DNA of 64,000 bases, taken from positions 1,798,001-1,862,000 of the forward strand of contig OZ234496.1 of assembly GCA_965153455.1 (NCBI GenBank), given 5' to 3'. The translations under genes and the position numbers were made by a program. Shown one piece after another: positions 1 through 10,241 of the stretch. The stretch's first letter is position 1; each line of letters opens with the position of its first letter. The notes beneath the pieces are model-generated. The model was not told where the DNA came from. It ran no database searches and saw only the letters and a list, made by a program, of their open reading frames with translations. This stretch comes from Sphagnum compactum (taxonomy: Eukaryota > Bryophyta > Sphagnopsida > Sphagnales).

Positions 1-1126
1 AATAGAGAGGATGTTGATTAGGCTTGTGTGTAGGTGTGAAGAAAAAATGTTATGGCCAATGTAATTGTTGGATTTGGTTACTTGAATTTAATTTTTCTTT
101 AATGTGCATTTGGGATTGGTAGGTTAGTGAAAATTTTAGGCAACCAATAGAAATGGTAGAAAGGGATCATTATTTTCAATATCTCTATTTTGTTCGAAGA
201 TTTATTTTTTTCAGTGAACTACTAGTTAAATGTGTATTAGAGATTGGTAGGTTTGTCAAAATTTTAGAGGACCAATGGAAATGGTAGAGAGGGATCATTA
301 TTTTCAAAGTTCAGCAGATTATGTCTGGGTTGTGTGTAGGCTTAAAAGATTATTTTCAAGTCAATGGGATTGCTAGATTTGGTGGTTTGGATTTGTTTTT
401 TTAGTTTTCTTAAGTGAACTAACAATTCAATGTGTGATAGCTATTTCCAAATAAGGTTCTAGCACATTATTTGTGTACTTTGTTTAAATAATAGTTGCGT
501 CCAGGTTTTTGAAAATGAAATTGAAAGAATTAAGCAAGTTTGGGCTTTTTTAATTAAAAAATAAAACTAACTACCCAGGTCCGAGATTTAGAACCAGTGT
601 TGTGCAATTATGAGGTAGGGGCAAAGGGCTTTAGTGACCCAGCACCCACCAGTGCACCATCCAAAAAATCCCGTTCTGGGATTTCATGGATGGGATGAAA
701 CTGTCCCCCAGGAGTTGGTTTACTTGGTCAGTAGTTTTTTTTTCCTCATGTTTTTTTTTTCTTTGCTCTCACTGTTTTTTCTCCCAGGCCTCACTTTTTC
801 TTTTTTTTTCTTCCCGCAATCCTTGAACCCAAATTTTTTTTGGGGAACTCCAACCTACTTCTCCAACCTACCTACCTCCCTTCCACCACCCAACCCATCT
901 ACCTCCTCCATTCTACCCACCCCTCATTTGTGCTCCCCTCCATCGCCAGAGCTTGAGAACCGTGTAGAGCTTCACTAGTCGAGTTTAGGGTTTAGTAAGT
1001 AGCTTGCCGAGCGAAGAGGGAGGAGCTTGCCATGGTTTTAGAGCACAGCTTTCAAGGGAAGAGTTTTTTTTTGTCATGCAACCCATAAATTTTATTTTAT
1101 TTTTGTTGCCTTGTGTAAGCTTCTAA
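1..1126. other. AT-rich gene-free stretch with a local direct repeat
   Basis: No credible coding region. A stretch around 101-179 recurs around 230-306 (shared core GATTGGTAGGTT, then GGGATCATTATTTTCAA), an old local duplication. From about 725 to 850 the sequence is T-rich, and the reading frame there (634-978) is a low-complexity F/L/S/P run with no domain. Confidence 0.6.
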
Positions 1127-1660
1127 ACCAGGACAACAAGCTGCAACTCGTCGTCCTAGTTTTTTTTCATTGCAGGTATTTTCAAAACCAGGACAATGAG
1201 CGTAGCTCGTTGTCTTGGCTTTTTTGTGTGTTGCAACATCCAAAATCACCACGATGAACGCTCGTGCATCGTCATGGTTTTTTTCACATTCTAGTCACTT
1301 CCCAAACCAGGATGACGAGTTGTGTTCATCGTCCTAGTTTGTTTTTTGTTGCATTGTGTAAGCTTTTCAACTAGGACGATTAGCTACAGCTTGTCATCTT
1401 AGCTTTTTTAATTGTGTTGTAGCATTCGAAACCAGGACAACGAGCTACAGCTCGTTGTTCTGGTTTTTTTTCTTGTGTTGAAGCATCTAAAACCATGACA
1501 ACAAATGCCATCCTTATCATCGTGGTTTTTTTTGCATTCTCGCCATTTCCAAAACCAAGACAACAAGCACAACTCTTCATCCTCTGTGTGTGTTTTTTTT
1601 TGGCAACTTCTAAAACCATGACAACAAATGATATGTTCGCCGTCATGGTTCTTTTTTCTT
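1127..1660. repeat. Tandem array of ~60-bp hairpin-forming units (about 9 copies)
   Basis: Units start near 1127, 1189, 1246, 1304, 1371, 1432, 1492, 1552 and 1615, a spacing of 57-67 bp. Each holds an arm of the type ACCAGGACAACGAGCTA followed at once by its approximate reverse complement and then a T-run, so each unit can fold into a hairpin with a U-tail in RNA. The best unit (1432-1472) pairs ACCAGGACAACGAGCT with AGCTCGTTGTTCTGGT. Arms have diverged between units but often pair within a unit. No coding role is seen. Confidence 0.8.
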
Positions 1661-1699
1661 ATGATTGGTATTTTGTCGCCCTAGTTGTTTGTTCACTGT

Positions 1700-3229
1700 T
1701 GTTGCCACCTGAGTTTTTTTGAAAATTTCTTTGTTGGTTCCTACAAAAAGGTTGGTATTTTTTTCTTCAACTTTTGCCTTTAAGGATTGGTGTTTTTCTT
1801 GATTTCATTATGAAGAGAACTATGTGGTTATTTGTTAATAAAAAAATCATATGTTAATAATAATGGACTTTTGAAGTTGAAAAATATGGACTGGTCATTT
1901 GATTCGAACATCACAAAATGAAAAATATTATATTGATTCACATTCCAAATTTGTTATTGGGACTGAATATATAATGTAATACAAGATGATAAAATCATAT
2001 GAAGAATCTTTTTTTAAAAAACTTTAATCGTTTAATAGTTAGGAATTTTTGAATGGTTCAAATTTGACCATATTTTCATAAGTTCATATGTGTTGCAATT
2101 TTTGTTTGTTTTTCAATTTGTTTGTCGCAAAAACATATTTTTTGAAAATTTTAGATGGGGCATTATTTTTTTGGACTTTGTGGGTTTTCCTTTAGAATTT
2201 CCAAATTAAAAAATGACATCAGTTACATTAAATACAAGTTTTCACATAGATTTGGGAAGGTTTGTAGGTGATTGAATGTGTATTTTTCAAAGATTAAAAT
2301 AATAATAATTTTGAAACTAACAATCATGTCCATTTGAATCATTTAAAAAAATCTTGTATGAACTTATAAATAATATATTTTTGTCACTATTGAGCCACTA
2401 TACTGTGCATTCACCCACACGTTAATAATCACCACAAATGCTTGAAGCCAAAAAATTTCTTTCATTCGCATAGTTTCACAAATGCATTTAAATGTTTTAA
2501 GTGATGAGGTGCCAAAAGAAGGCTAATGATCAAAGGTTCTTCACTCAATGAAAGGCAACATAACAAGTCACTACAAATGCAAAAAGTTCTCCCCTTACCC
2601 TTGCTAACTTACAAATTTATCTCAAAGGAATAAATAATAAGGTGCAAGAAGAATAAATAAGCACAAAGTTCAAAAATTAGAACTTGAGATGAAAGGTTAT
2701 AAAACATTAGATCACCACATATAACAAAAAAAAATCCACTTTCATTGCTATGCATTTGTTTCAAAATAAATGCAACAATGCAAGAGACAAAAACAATCAC
2801 AAAGCTTGGTGATAGGCAATGAAAAACAAGGTCACAACATATGTCCAAATTTCATAGCCCACCTTTTTTACTTCACACATTTGCCTTAAAACTTATAGGT
2901 GACAATTTTAAAACTTAAGAGTTTGCCCCCCACCTCACACAAAGCTTTTGACAATGTGTGATGAAACATAAAACAAACAACAAACAACACCATATTCTAC
3001 CTTAAACCAAAATGCAAAAGAAAAAATGTGTTAAATTTGGGAACCACTTACCCTCTTCCAGTTCTTCTAATTTAATAACAAGTGCATATTCCATGCTTCA
3101 TCAGAAACTTGATGTTTGGAAATGTAGAAAACAAAAAGGGAATGTCATGAAAACATCGCTGTAATCAACAAAATGGCCCATAGTAGTGTTGAAGGAGAAA
3201 TCTACAAACTACAAAACCTAATGTTAATT
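1700..3229. other. No gene recognised; AT-rich
   Basis: Only short chance reading frames on either strand. No tRNA, domain or strong repeat was found by eye. Confidence 0.5.
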
Positions 3230-3580
3230 GAAGACTCCTTTGGGTATTTAGATAGGTTATGCACCCAAGCTTTATGTTGATACCCTTGACCATACTTTCC
3301 TTTTGAATTAGGTTCAATTATGGTTATTCAAACCTCCAAAAAAAATCAAGAAGTTTCTTTGGGTATGTAAATAGGTTATGCACCCAAGCTTTATGTTGAT
3401 ACCCTTGATCATATTTTTTTTCAAATTAAGTTTAGTTATGGCTATTCAAACCTTTAAAAACAATTGAAGGTTCCTTTGGGTATATAGTTAGGTTATGCAC
3501 CCAAGTGTTATGTTGATACCTTGACCATTGTTTCCTTTTGAATCAAATTTAGTTATGGCTATTGAAACCTCTAAAAACAA
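3230..3580. repeat. Three tandem ~118-bp repeats
   Basis: Three diverged copies start near 3230, 3350 and 3466. Each carries a CTTTGGGTAT block, then GGTTATGCACCCAAG, then TATGTTGATACC, and ends with a TAGTTATGGCTATT-like block. Period is 116-120 bp. It is a non-coding minisatellite-like expansion. Confidence 0.8.
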
Positions 3581-6500
3581 TGGGTATAAAACAAAGGTTG
3601 GAACCGAATTCCTCAAAAATCTGGGTATGAGGTGATGTTGAGGTTTTGAAAAAATAACCTATTGTGGGATGAAAAGAAATCCAGTGACATTTTACCTAGA
3701 TGAAGACCTAATGAAAAGGATCAAATTGCCAAAAGGTGAAAAGACAAAAGAGCAGGTGATTAATGTTGATCCTTTTCTTTCCTTAGTGGCAATGTGTGTG
3801 TTTTTGTCTATTGTAGGTTTATGGGGTTGAAGAAATTGGTGATATTATATTTGTGTGTTTTAATTCAAGATGGCGGTAGAGACAATTTTTTGTTTATTGC
3901 TCTTGATGTTCGTTGGCAATGGTAAAGCTCGACGGGATGTGTTGGTTGTGGAATTTGATGAAGGAGTGTGTGACGAAAGAAATAAAAAGGACACCTTGCT
4001 AAAGAACAAGTTTTTTTTTTTTTTTTTGGTAAGAAAAAAAGGGATTTGAATAGAGGAGTTGTGCTTTTCTTTTTGTTTTAGACAATCTAGGAAGAATGCT
4101 TGCATGTTTTAGGTGTGTGGTTGCGTTGGACTCCAGGACTTCTTCGCTACGCACAGGAGTCTATAGGTGAAAGTAGTGTAGGACAATAACATGAATAAAA
4201 ATGTGTGTACTTAGTGGAAGTGATGAAGAGCCCTAGGGAACAAAAGGTTGGTCTGGAGAAGGCATCAGAACTATTGAGTAATAAGAGTGTGGGGACTTAG
4301 ATTATTGGGAACTCCAAGGTTATGGGTTATGCATTGCCATGAGAAATTGGGAAAGAAGTGGGATCTTTTAATGATGTCAATGTCCAATAATATCCATGTC
4401 AAATTTGCTTGAGTGTAGTTATGAATTAGCATGTGGTTTCTATGGTAATGAATGGGTTGATGGATGTCAAAAGAAGACCATGACAACCAAAAGAGAGATG
4501 TTTGAAGAGATTTGATCCATCAAATCAAATTCTTATAATTCTTTTAAGGTTTGTGTAAGGTCAATTGGTTAGGACAATTGATTACTGGAAGTTATGTGTT
4601 GTGATAGGAAAATATGAAGCATGTAGCAATGTTTTATGTCATCAGAGTTGCTGGATAATTCACAGCTTACTTCCTCTGATTATTTGTTCCTAATAGTATC
4701 ATAACTTGGTTACAATGAGCTGTCTCTAACAATAAGCACAACCTCCTTTTTTTTTGGTTTTCTTTTTCCTACACTACCACTATCATATATGTGCATAGCA
4801 GGTCTAATACCCATGGGGGTTTGGTACTTAACCAAATACCAGCCCCACACAGGTATAATTTACCTCAGCATCCAACACCCAATTTGAAGGATTTCCTTGT
4901 CATAACAAAAGAAAGAGTAAGCACAATAGAAAGAGACAAATTTGGAAAGGGGGAGTCAGATACTTTAATAGGTCTATATTTATGTGTATATTATGTTCCT
5001 TTTATGATACGGTGCCTTAGTTCTTGGGTAAGGAATTTCAGGGTTTGAAGATGAAGTCAGTACATGAGCAGACCAGGTTTACTAAATTCTTTAAGATCAT
5101 CCTTCAACCCCATCAACCCTGCACATTGGGTGAACCAGCATCTACACTCTGTACTATGGCAAAACCCTAAAGAATTTTGGGTTCTCTCTAAACATTTTAA
5201 ATACTCTCTCGTTGGACTAAATCATGGTCACTGAGTCCAAATTTATCATTTTCCGGGTTCAATCTAGCCACTACTATTAAGAGGCCTCACTCAAGAACCT
5301 GAACCTACTAGAGTAGGTGCTGGTTTACCCTGGTCCCTGCCCCTCTCTCAAATGCACCCATGCTGGCAACAACCAAGGAAAGAAAATGACAATAACAACA
5401 ACAACAAAACGACACCAGAAAGAATGGGCAATTTTCTTTTACTTTGTATCTGGAGGTCCCTTGTCAGACAGAATATTTGCGAGCCATCTTACATTGTCAA
5501 AGAATTCTTACAATAGAGTTATCATGAAGTAAGGAAAACATAGCACCAGAACCCCGAGTTGGGTCGTACACAGGATGAGATTCAAGAAATACCTGCAAAC
5601 AAGTACATTAACATTCGGCGAGTAGAGGGGGGGAGGTGAAACTCAGAAAACCATCACTTTTTATGATAAACTGAGTTTCTTCACCCTGTCTTTCTTTTTT
5701 TCCTGAGCGCCTCCATTGCTGCTACATATATTTTCACTACTCCAACATCTACAGCTATTATAATTCCTCTCGAACCTTGTGCATTAAATGCTGAGTTTCA
5801 GTATTTCGTACCCAGATTTAATAAAATTTCCTTACTTTAGGGATACCACTGAAAGAGGGGTTAGGGAGTGCAAGGAGGCCCAAACAGAGGGTGAAGATAG
5901 GGTGACTTTTCGGGCTTCTCTAATGTGTAAGGTTTGTCCTCAGTTTTGTTTGTTTGTTTGGCTTTTTTTTTTAGTTGCCAGGTTTTCTTTCCAATCTGTT
6001 CAAATGAAGGAAAAAAAAATTGCCCATTCACAAGGTCAGATAATGCAGTCCTCTCAGATATTCCATGTTTTTCATAGTCCCAGAGCTTGAGCTACTGGCC
6101 TTGCAATGGGACTTCAAAACATGGAAGAGCTTTTAGGGCTGCCATTATTTATCCCTATACATTTACATGGCAACAACATTCGCACACTCCAAGTGATAAG
6201 AACATTAACCCTGAAAAAGGATTATGTAAAAGAATCAGTAGAGCTTTACTAGTATGTGTGGAGAGGGTGCTTTACCCGGAGTAAAAAATTCTGCCTCAAG
6301 AGAGGATGGTACCTTATGTAAGTAAAAGGTTTGTCAATTTGATGCCTCTCATGGAAGGTGCTTCCTATCCTCTCAAAATGAATCACAGCCATCTGTTTAC
6401 AAAAGAAAAGCTTTACCCTGGGCAAGGACCTCAAAGGGGGCTGTTCTGGGCATTTGGGTCCCATGCCTGGCTTCCCACCTTGCAAGTGACCCACATTCCC

Positions 6501-8249
6501 AGAACAGCCCCCCCTCATCTGACCTATGTCCTCACCTTACCCACCAAAAAAAAAAACAAAACTATAACCTATAAGCTTTCATATGCCTAGTACCTACTAT
6601 GTATCTAATGGAAGTCAAAAAAGAACTAATTCTTTTTTGCTTCCATTCTTTTTGGCTATAGCAATCTATAGTCTCCTTGACATTAATAGAGAACCACCCA
6701 AATCTTAATTAGAATTCAGAAAAATATCTCATATTAATTGAAGAACTAGGGGGGGAAAAAAACACAAGATATGTTTTATTTCTATTTTTTTATTTAAAAA
6801 ATTCCAACAAGTTTTTTTGCTCCCCCACCCCCCAAAGAAAAAGGGCGACGTGTGTCATTTGGCCAGTTTACTGGCTTCCTTTTTTGACCGGGCCAAGGTT
6901 TAAAAACTAAATAAAAATTAACCCCCTTCTCCCCCCGCCCACCCCCAAGGCACGGATAAAGCAACCTGACCCCTTTCATATTCCATAGAAAGCTGACACG
7001 ACAGTTCCAGCAGAAAGTGCGAGATGTTTGAAAAAAAGGCTGATTGGGTATAAAGTGCCACTGGTCGTTATACCGCTTACACACGGCCGACGTCATGGAG
7101 TTGTGGGAATTTTGACAACGTGGCAAAAAAAATTGTAATCTCGCTATTTTAACTTCTGATTCCACCACTTTCCCCATCTTCGGGTTATTATTATTATTTA
7201 TTATTACTTGTTATTTATTTAATTTTAAATTCGTTTCCCTTTAAACTCTTGTGCTATGAATATTTATACCCCCCACTAACCAATGCGATTCTTTGGTTAG
7301 ATTTGGGAACACAATCTTATGTGAGTGCATGGGTGACCTACATCACAAGAATGGGTAATAAAATAAATAATAGAAATAATTATAAAAGTAATTAATTATT
7401 AAAAAAAACTTCTAATCAAGGAGTTAAGAGCTAAGACATGAATATAGCATAGCCCTAACTAGGTAGTCAATGAGAGCTTATAGAAACATTTGGGAACATG
7501 ATCTCCCCGACCCCCTCCAACAAGTACTTGGGCCTATTAGATTGAAAAAGGATGGGGAACCATGATTGGGAACCCTTGGCTTTGTAGTTTTGCCAAAGGA
7601 AGTTGAGAATCAGAAAGTAAGTTTAAACGTTTAAAAAAACACATGTCATAAGGTCATATACATGCATGTGCATAATAAATAAATTGCCCTAACAAGAATC
7701 TTACAACCATAAGGAGTAGGCGGGGTCTTATGCCTACTTATAGGTGTAAGATTCGTTTGACGCGATAGGAGTAGCTGTAAAAGAACCCTCCTATTTCTTG
7801 TGATGTATGTATGCCTCTGGGATGCACTTGGGAAATGAGAGGAAGCACCTTAACTGGAACCCTAAGGCCCGCCCCATATATGAGGAAGTTTAATGTGGAA
7901 GTTGTCATTCTTGCAAACCCATCCATATTTATATAATGTGTAGGTAATCACACTTGGTTTTTGTGTTATTGCACACTACCAATGATAATCGACTGAACAA
8001 ATTAATGAAAAAAGTGAATTGATTTTTAATGTGAAAATTAAGTTTCATTTTTGAATGAAAATATTGAATGACATTGGATGCAAATTGAAGTGACTTCAGA
8101 TTTAATTGAATTGGATTTTAATTCAACTAAATTCAATTCAACAATTTGGATTAAATTTTAATTCAATTCGATTTGAATTTAATTGAAATTTTTTTTTATA
8201 AAAGCACAATTTCAGGTCTTTTTATTCCTCAAATTTCTGCTATAGCACA
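3581..8249. other. Gene-free region with scattered inverted repeats
   Basis: No protein of recognisable family on either strand. Frames are short and of low complexity. Around 6436-6514 there is a 15-bp inverted repeat (arm GGGGGCTGTTCTGGG), and at 6617-6639 an AAAAAAGAA/TTCTTTTTT palindrome. Between 8090 and 8190 the sequence is an A/T-rich run of AATTCAATT-like words. Confidence 0.5.
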
Positions 8250-8545
8250 GGTTGTTATCAACCATCCGAAGATTTAGCCAGAATATTTAGCCAAATCTGG
8301 CTATTTCCAAGTAAGCAAAGCAGAACATTTGAAAGGAATATTAAATTTTAATGAATTTGCACTCCTATTTTTTTTGGCTACTTGTTTAAGCCTCTGGTAG
8401 AATGCTGGCGATTCAGGCCTCCAAAAAAGTCTAAATGTGAAGAATTATTTTTGAAAAGAAAGGAATCTTGCGATGATAAATTTGGATCTTTGTCGCAATT
8501 TGGCGAAATTTCGCACAAAATAATTTGGCTGGTAAAGGGGTTGGG
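8250..8545 (+). repeat. TGGCGA/AGCCA repeat family, copy 1 (upstream of the ABI3-like gene)
   Basis: The copy contains the near-palindrome AGCCAAATCTGGCT at 8289-8302, a CTGGCGATTCAGGCCTCCAA block near 8405-8425 that matches the CTGGCGATTTGAAAACCTCC block of other copies, and GGCGAAATTTCGC near 8502. It ends at the G-run just before a TATA-like box. Related copies lie at 14640-15050, 28100-28620 (reverse), 42470-42900 and 43010-44265. Confidence 0.65.
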
Positions 8546-8580
8546 GGGGGGGGGGGGAAGGGCAGGGCGGGCAGGTGGGG

Positions 8581-8588
8581 ATATAAAT
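8581..8588 (+). promoter_or_regulatory. TATA-like box preceded by G-run
   Basis: ATATAAAT follows directly on a G-rich block (15 consecutive G at 8543-8557, then GGG, GGG, GGG and GGGG tracts up to 8580). It lies about 1.65 kb upstream of the ABI3-like start codon, so it is a plausible core promoter only if the leader is long or spliced. No transcript evidence. Confidence 0.35.
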
Positions 8589-9340
8589 TTTGGCCTGCCA
8601 GAGAAGACCGAACAGTCAGAAAGAGAAAGCCCTAAAAGCAAAGAAAGTAAAAGAGACAAAAAGGGGGCGAGAGTTGAAAGGACAGTGAGCAACTGACGTC
8701 AGGAAAAGAAAACATAAAGCGAAAAAGATGACGAAATAAAGACACGACAATTCCAGTTTTTACTAGACTTTATCTGTACGGTTCACAGTAACAATTATTA
8801 ACCCGTTGGCGCCACAGCCCAAAAGCAGTGAAGGAGTAACTTTGGCTGAATCACCACAACAACCCCAAGGAACTTACCCCCCTTTCTGTGAAGGTAGGCC
8901 TAGTTACTTTCCTTCACCGTCTGTCACTGTATTTCACTCCTCAGGAGAGTAAAAAGTAAAAAACCAGTTGTTCCCGAGTTCGGAAGTTGGACAAACCAGT
9001 TGTTCCCCATTGTGAGACTAGCCAGAACCGCCTGTTCCCCAAGTGTGAAATCGAACAACCCAGCAGTTGTTCCCCAAGTGCAACAGCGGAAAAAAGGCGG
9101 AAAAACCAGAGGTTCCCCTTCCCCTCCCTGCCGCCACCCCGCAAGTGTGAAAAGGAAAACTGAGATCATGGATTTGTAAAGAAGTAAGCAACTTGAGCAC
9201 GTCAGGTGTGTAGGTGTGAAAGGGAATTACTGAAGTGGGAAGTGATCCAATGAGCCAAACTAATCGGAGAGTTTCCATTGGACCATAACTGAAGGCCAAG
9301 ACACATAGTTGCCTCGTGATTGGCTGATGGGTAGTTCCGT

Positions 9341-9346
9341 CACGTG
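9341..9346 (+). promoter_or_regulatory. G-box / ABRE-type core CACGTG
   Basis: The palindromic bZIP core CACGTG sits in TCACGTGCC, about 900 bp upstream of the ABI3-like ATG, with GACGTGAC a few bases downstream. G-box/ABRE elements are established binding sites of ABA-response bZIP factors (ABI5/ABF), the known partners of ABI3/VP1 proteins. Whether it lies in the promoter or in the transcribed leader is not known. Confidence 0.4.
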
Positions 9347-10092
9347 CCAACTGCGACGTGACATGTTTCCACTCACTGCGAACCGTGCGTTGCTCAGGTT
9401 CGGAAACAAGAAACAAGCTCCGCGACCGTGCGTGCGTGCGTGCGTGCGGGCCTTTCTTTTCTCTCTTTCCCTTCTTCGCTTTGGCTCTTTGGCCTCGCAG
9501 ATTGCGGGCGCCTCTTGCTCTTAGCGCTTGTGCAATTCTTGTTGCTGCTTTTGTCTGCAGCAGCGGCCGTCGCGATTTTTCTGTGTTCAGTCGAGCAAGA
9601 AACACGTCAGCTTCTTTTCTCGTTATGGATTTTTGTTCTGTAGAGGAGGCAGGCAAAGGAACGGACGCAACCGGTGCGAGTTCGTGAGGTTTCGGACGAT
9701 CGAACGAGAGAGACAGAGACAAACACACATACACCAAATGAGTAGGTGTTTCTGGTTCGTTTCTTGTGTGTGTGTGAGGAAGGGTGGCAGAGAGTAGGAA
9801 CAAGGAGTTTTCAGTATCGGAGATCGAGAGATTGAGAGAGAGAGAAGGAGACCGCGGGACAGTGGTGGGGAGAGAGAAAGAGGGGCTATTTGTTGTTGTT
9901 ATGCTGCTGGGAAATTTGTTTTGTAGGGCGAGTGGGTGAGTGTCAACGGGCGCGGCGCTGAGTTCGGAGGATTGTACAAGAGGTTGTGATCCAGCTGCAG
10001 TGGGCGTTTGTGGGTTTTCGTAGAACAAGAGAAATTGTTGTTGGTATTGTTGTTGTTGTTGTTGGGTGTGTGATTGATTGTCATGTCCTGCG

Positions 10093-10100
10093 CATGCATG
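10093..10100. promoter_or_regulatory. RY element CATGCATG
   Basis: CATGCATG is the classical RY motif bound by the B3 domains of the ABI3/FUS3/LEC2 family. It lies 142 bp upstream of the ATG of an ABI3-family gene, so self- or cross-regulation is possible. One palindromic octamer can occur by chance. Confidence 0.4.
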
Positions 10101-10241
10101 TGTGTATTGTGATCAGAGGCCGTGTGATGCTGCTGCAATCCCTTGATGGTGACTTGAAGGAGAATTGAGATCCTTTGAGAGTACTACATATGGGTGGTGA
10201 TGGAACCATGAGGAGCAGCTATCCGCGGTAGTTCCGGGATT

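Noticed and set aside
634-978. 114-codon open frame
   Set aside because: Consists of T-run-encoded Phe/Leu and simple Pro/Ser stretches.
1127-1660. Regular ~60-bp array considered as a CRISPR
   Set aside because: Plant nuclear DNA; the units are diverged hairpins with no constant repeat and variable spacers, and no cas genes are present.
9018-10028. 336-codon open frame on the minus strand, opposite the ABI3-like leader
   Set aside because: Low-complexity Ser/Thr/Arg-rich reading with no domain. It overlaps simple repeats and is antisense to a leader region. Most likely a chance frame in GC-richer DNA.
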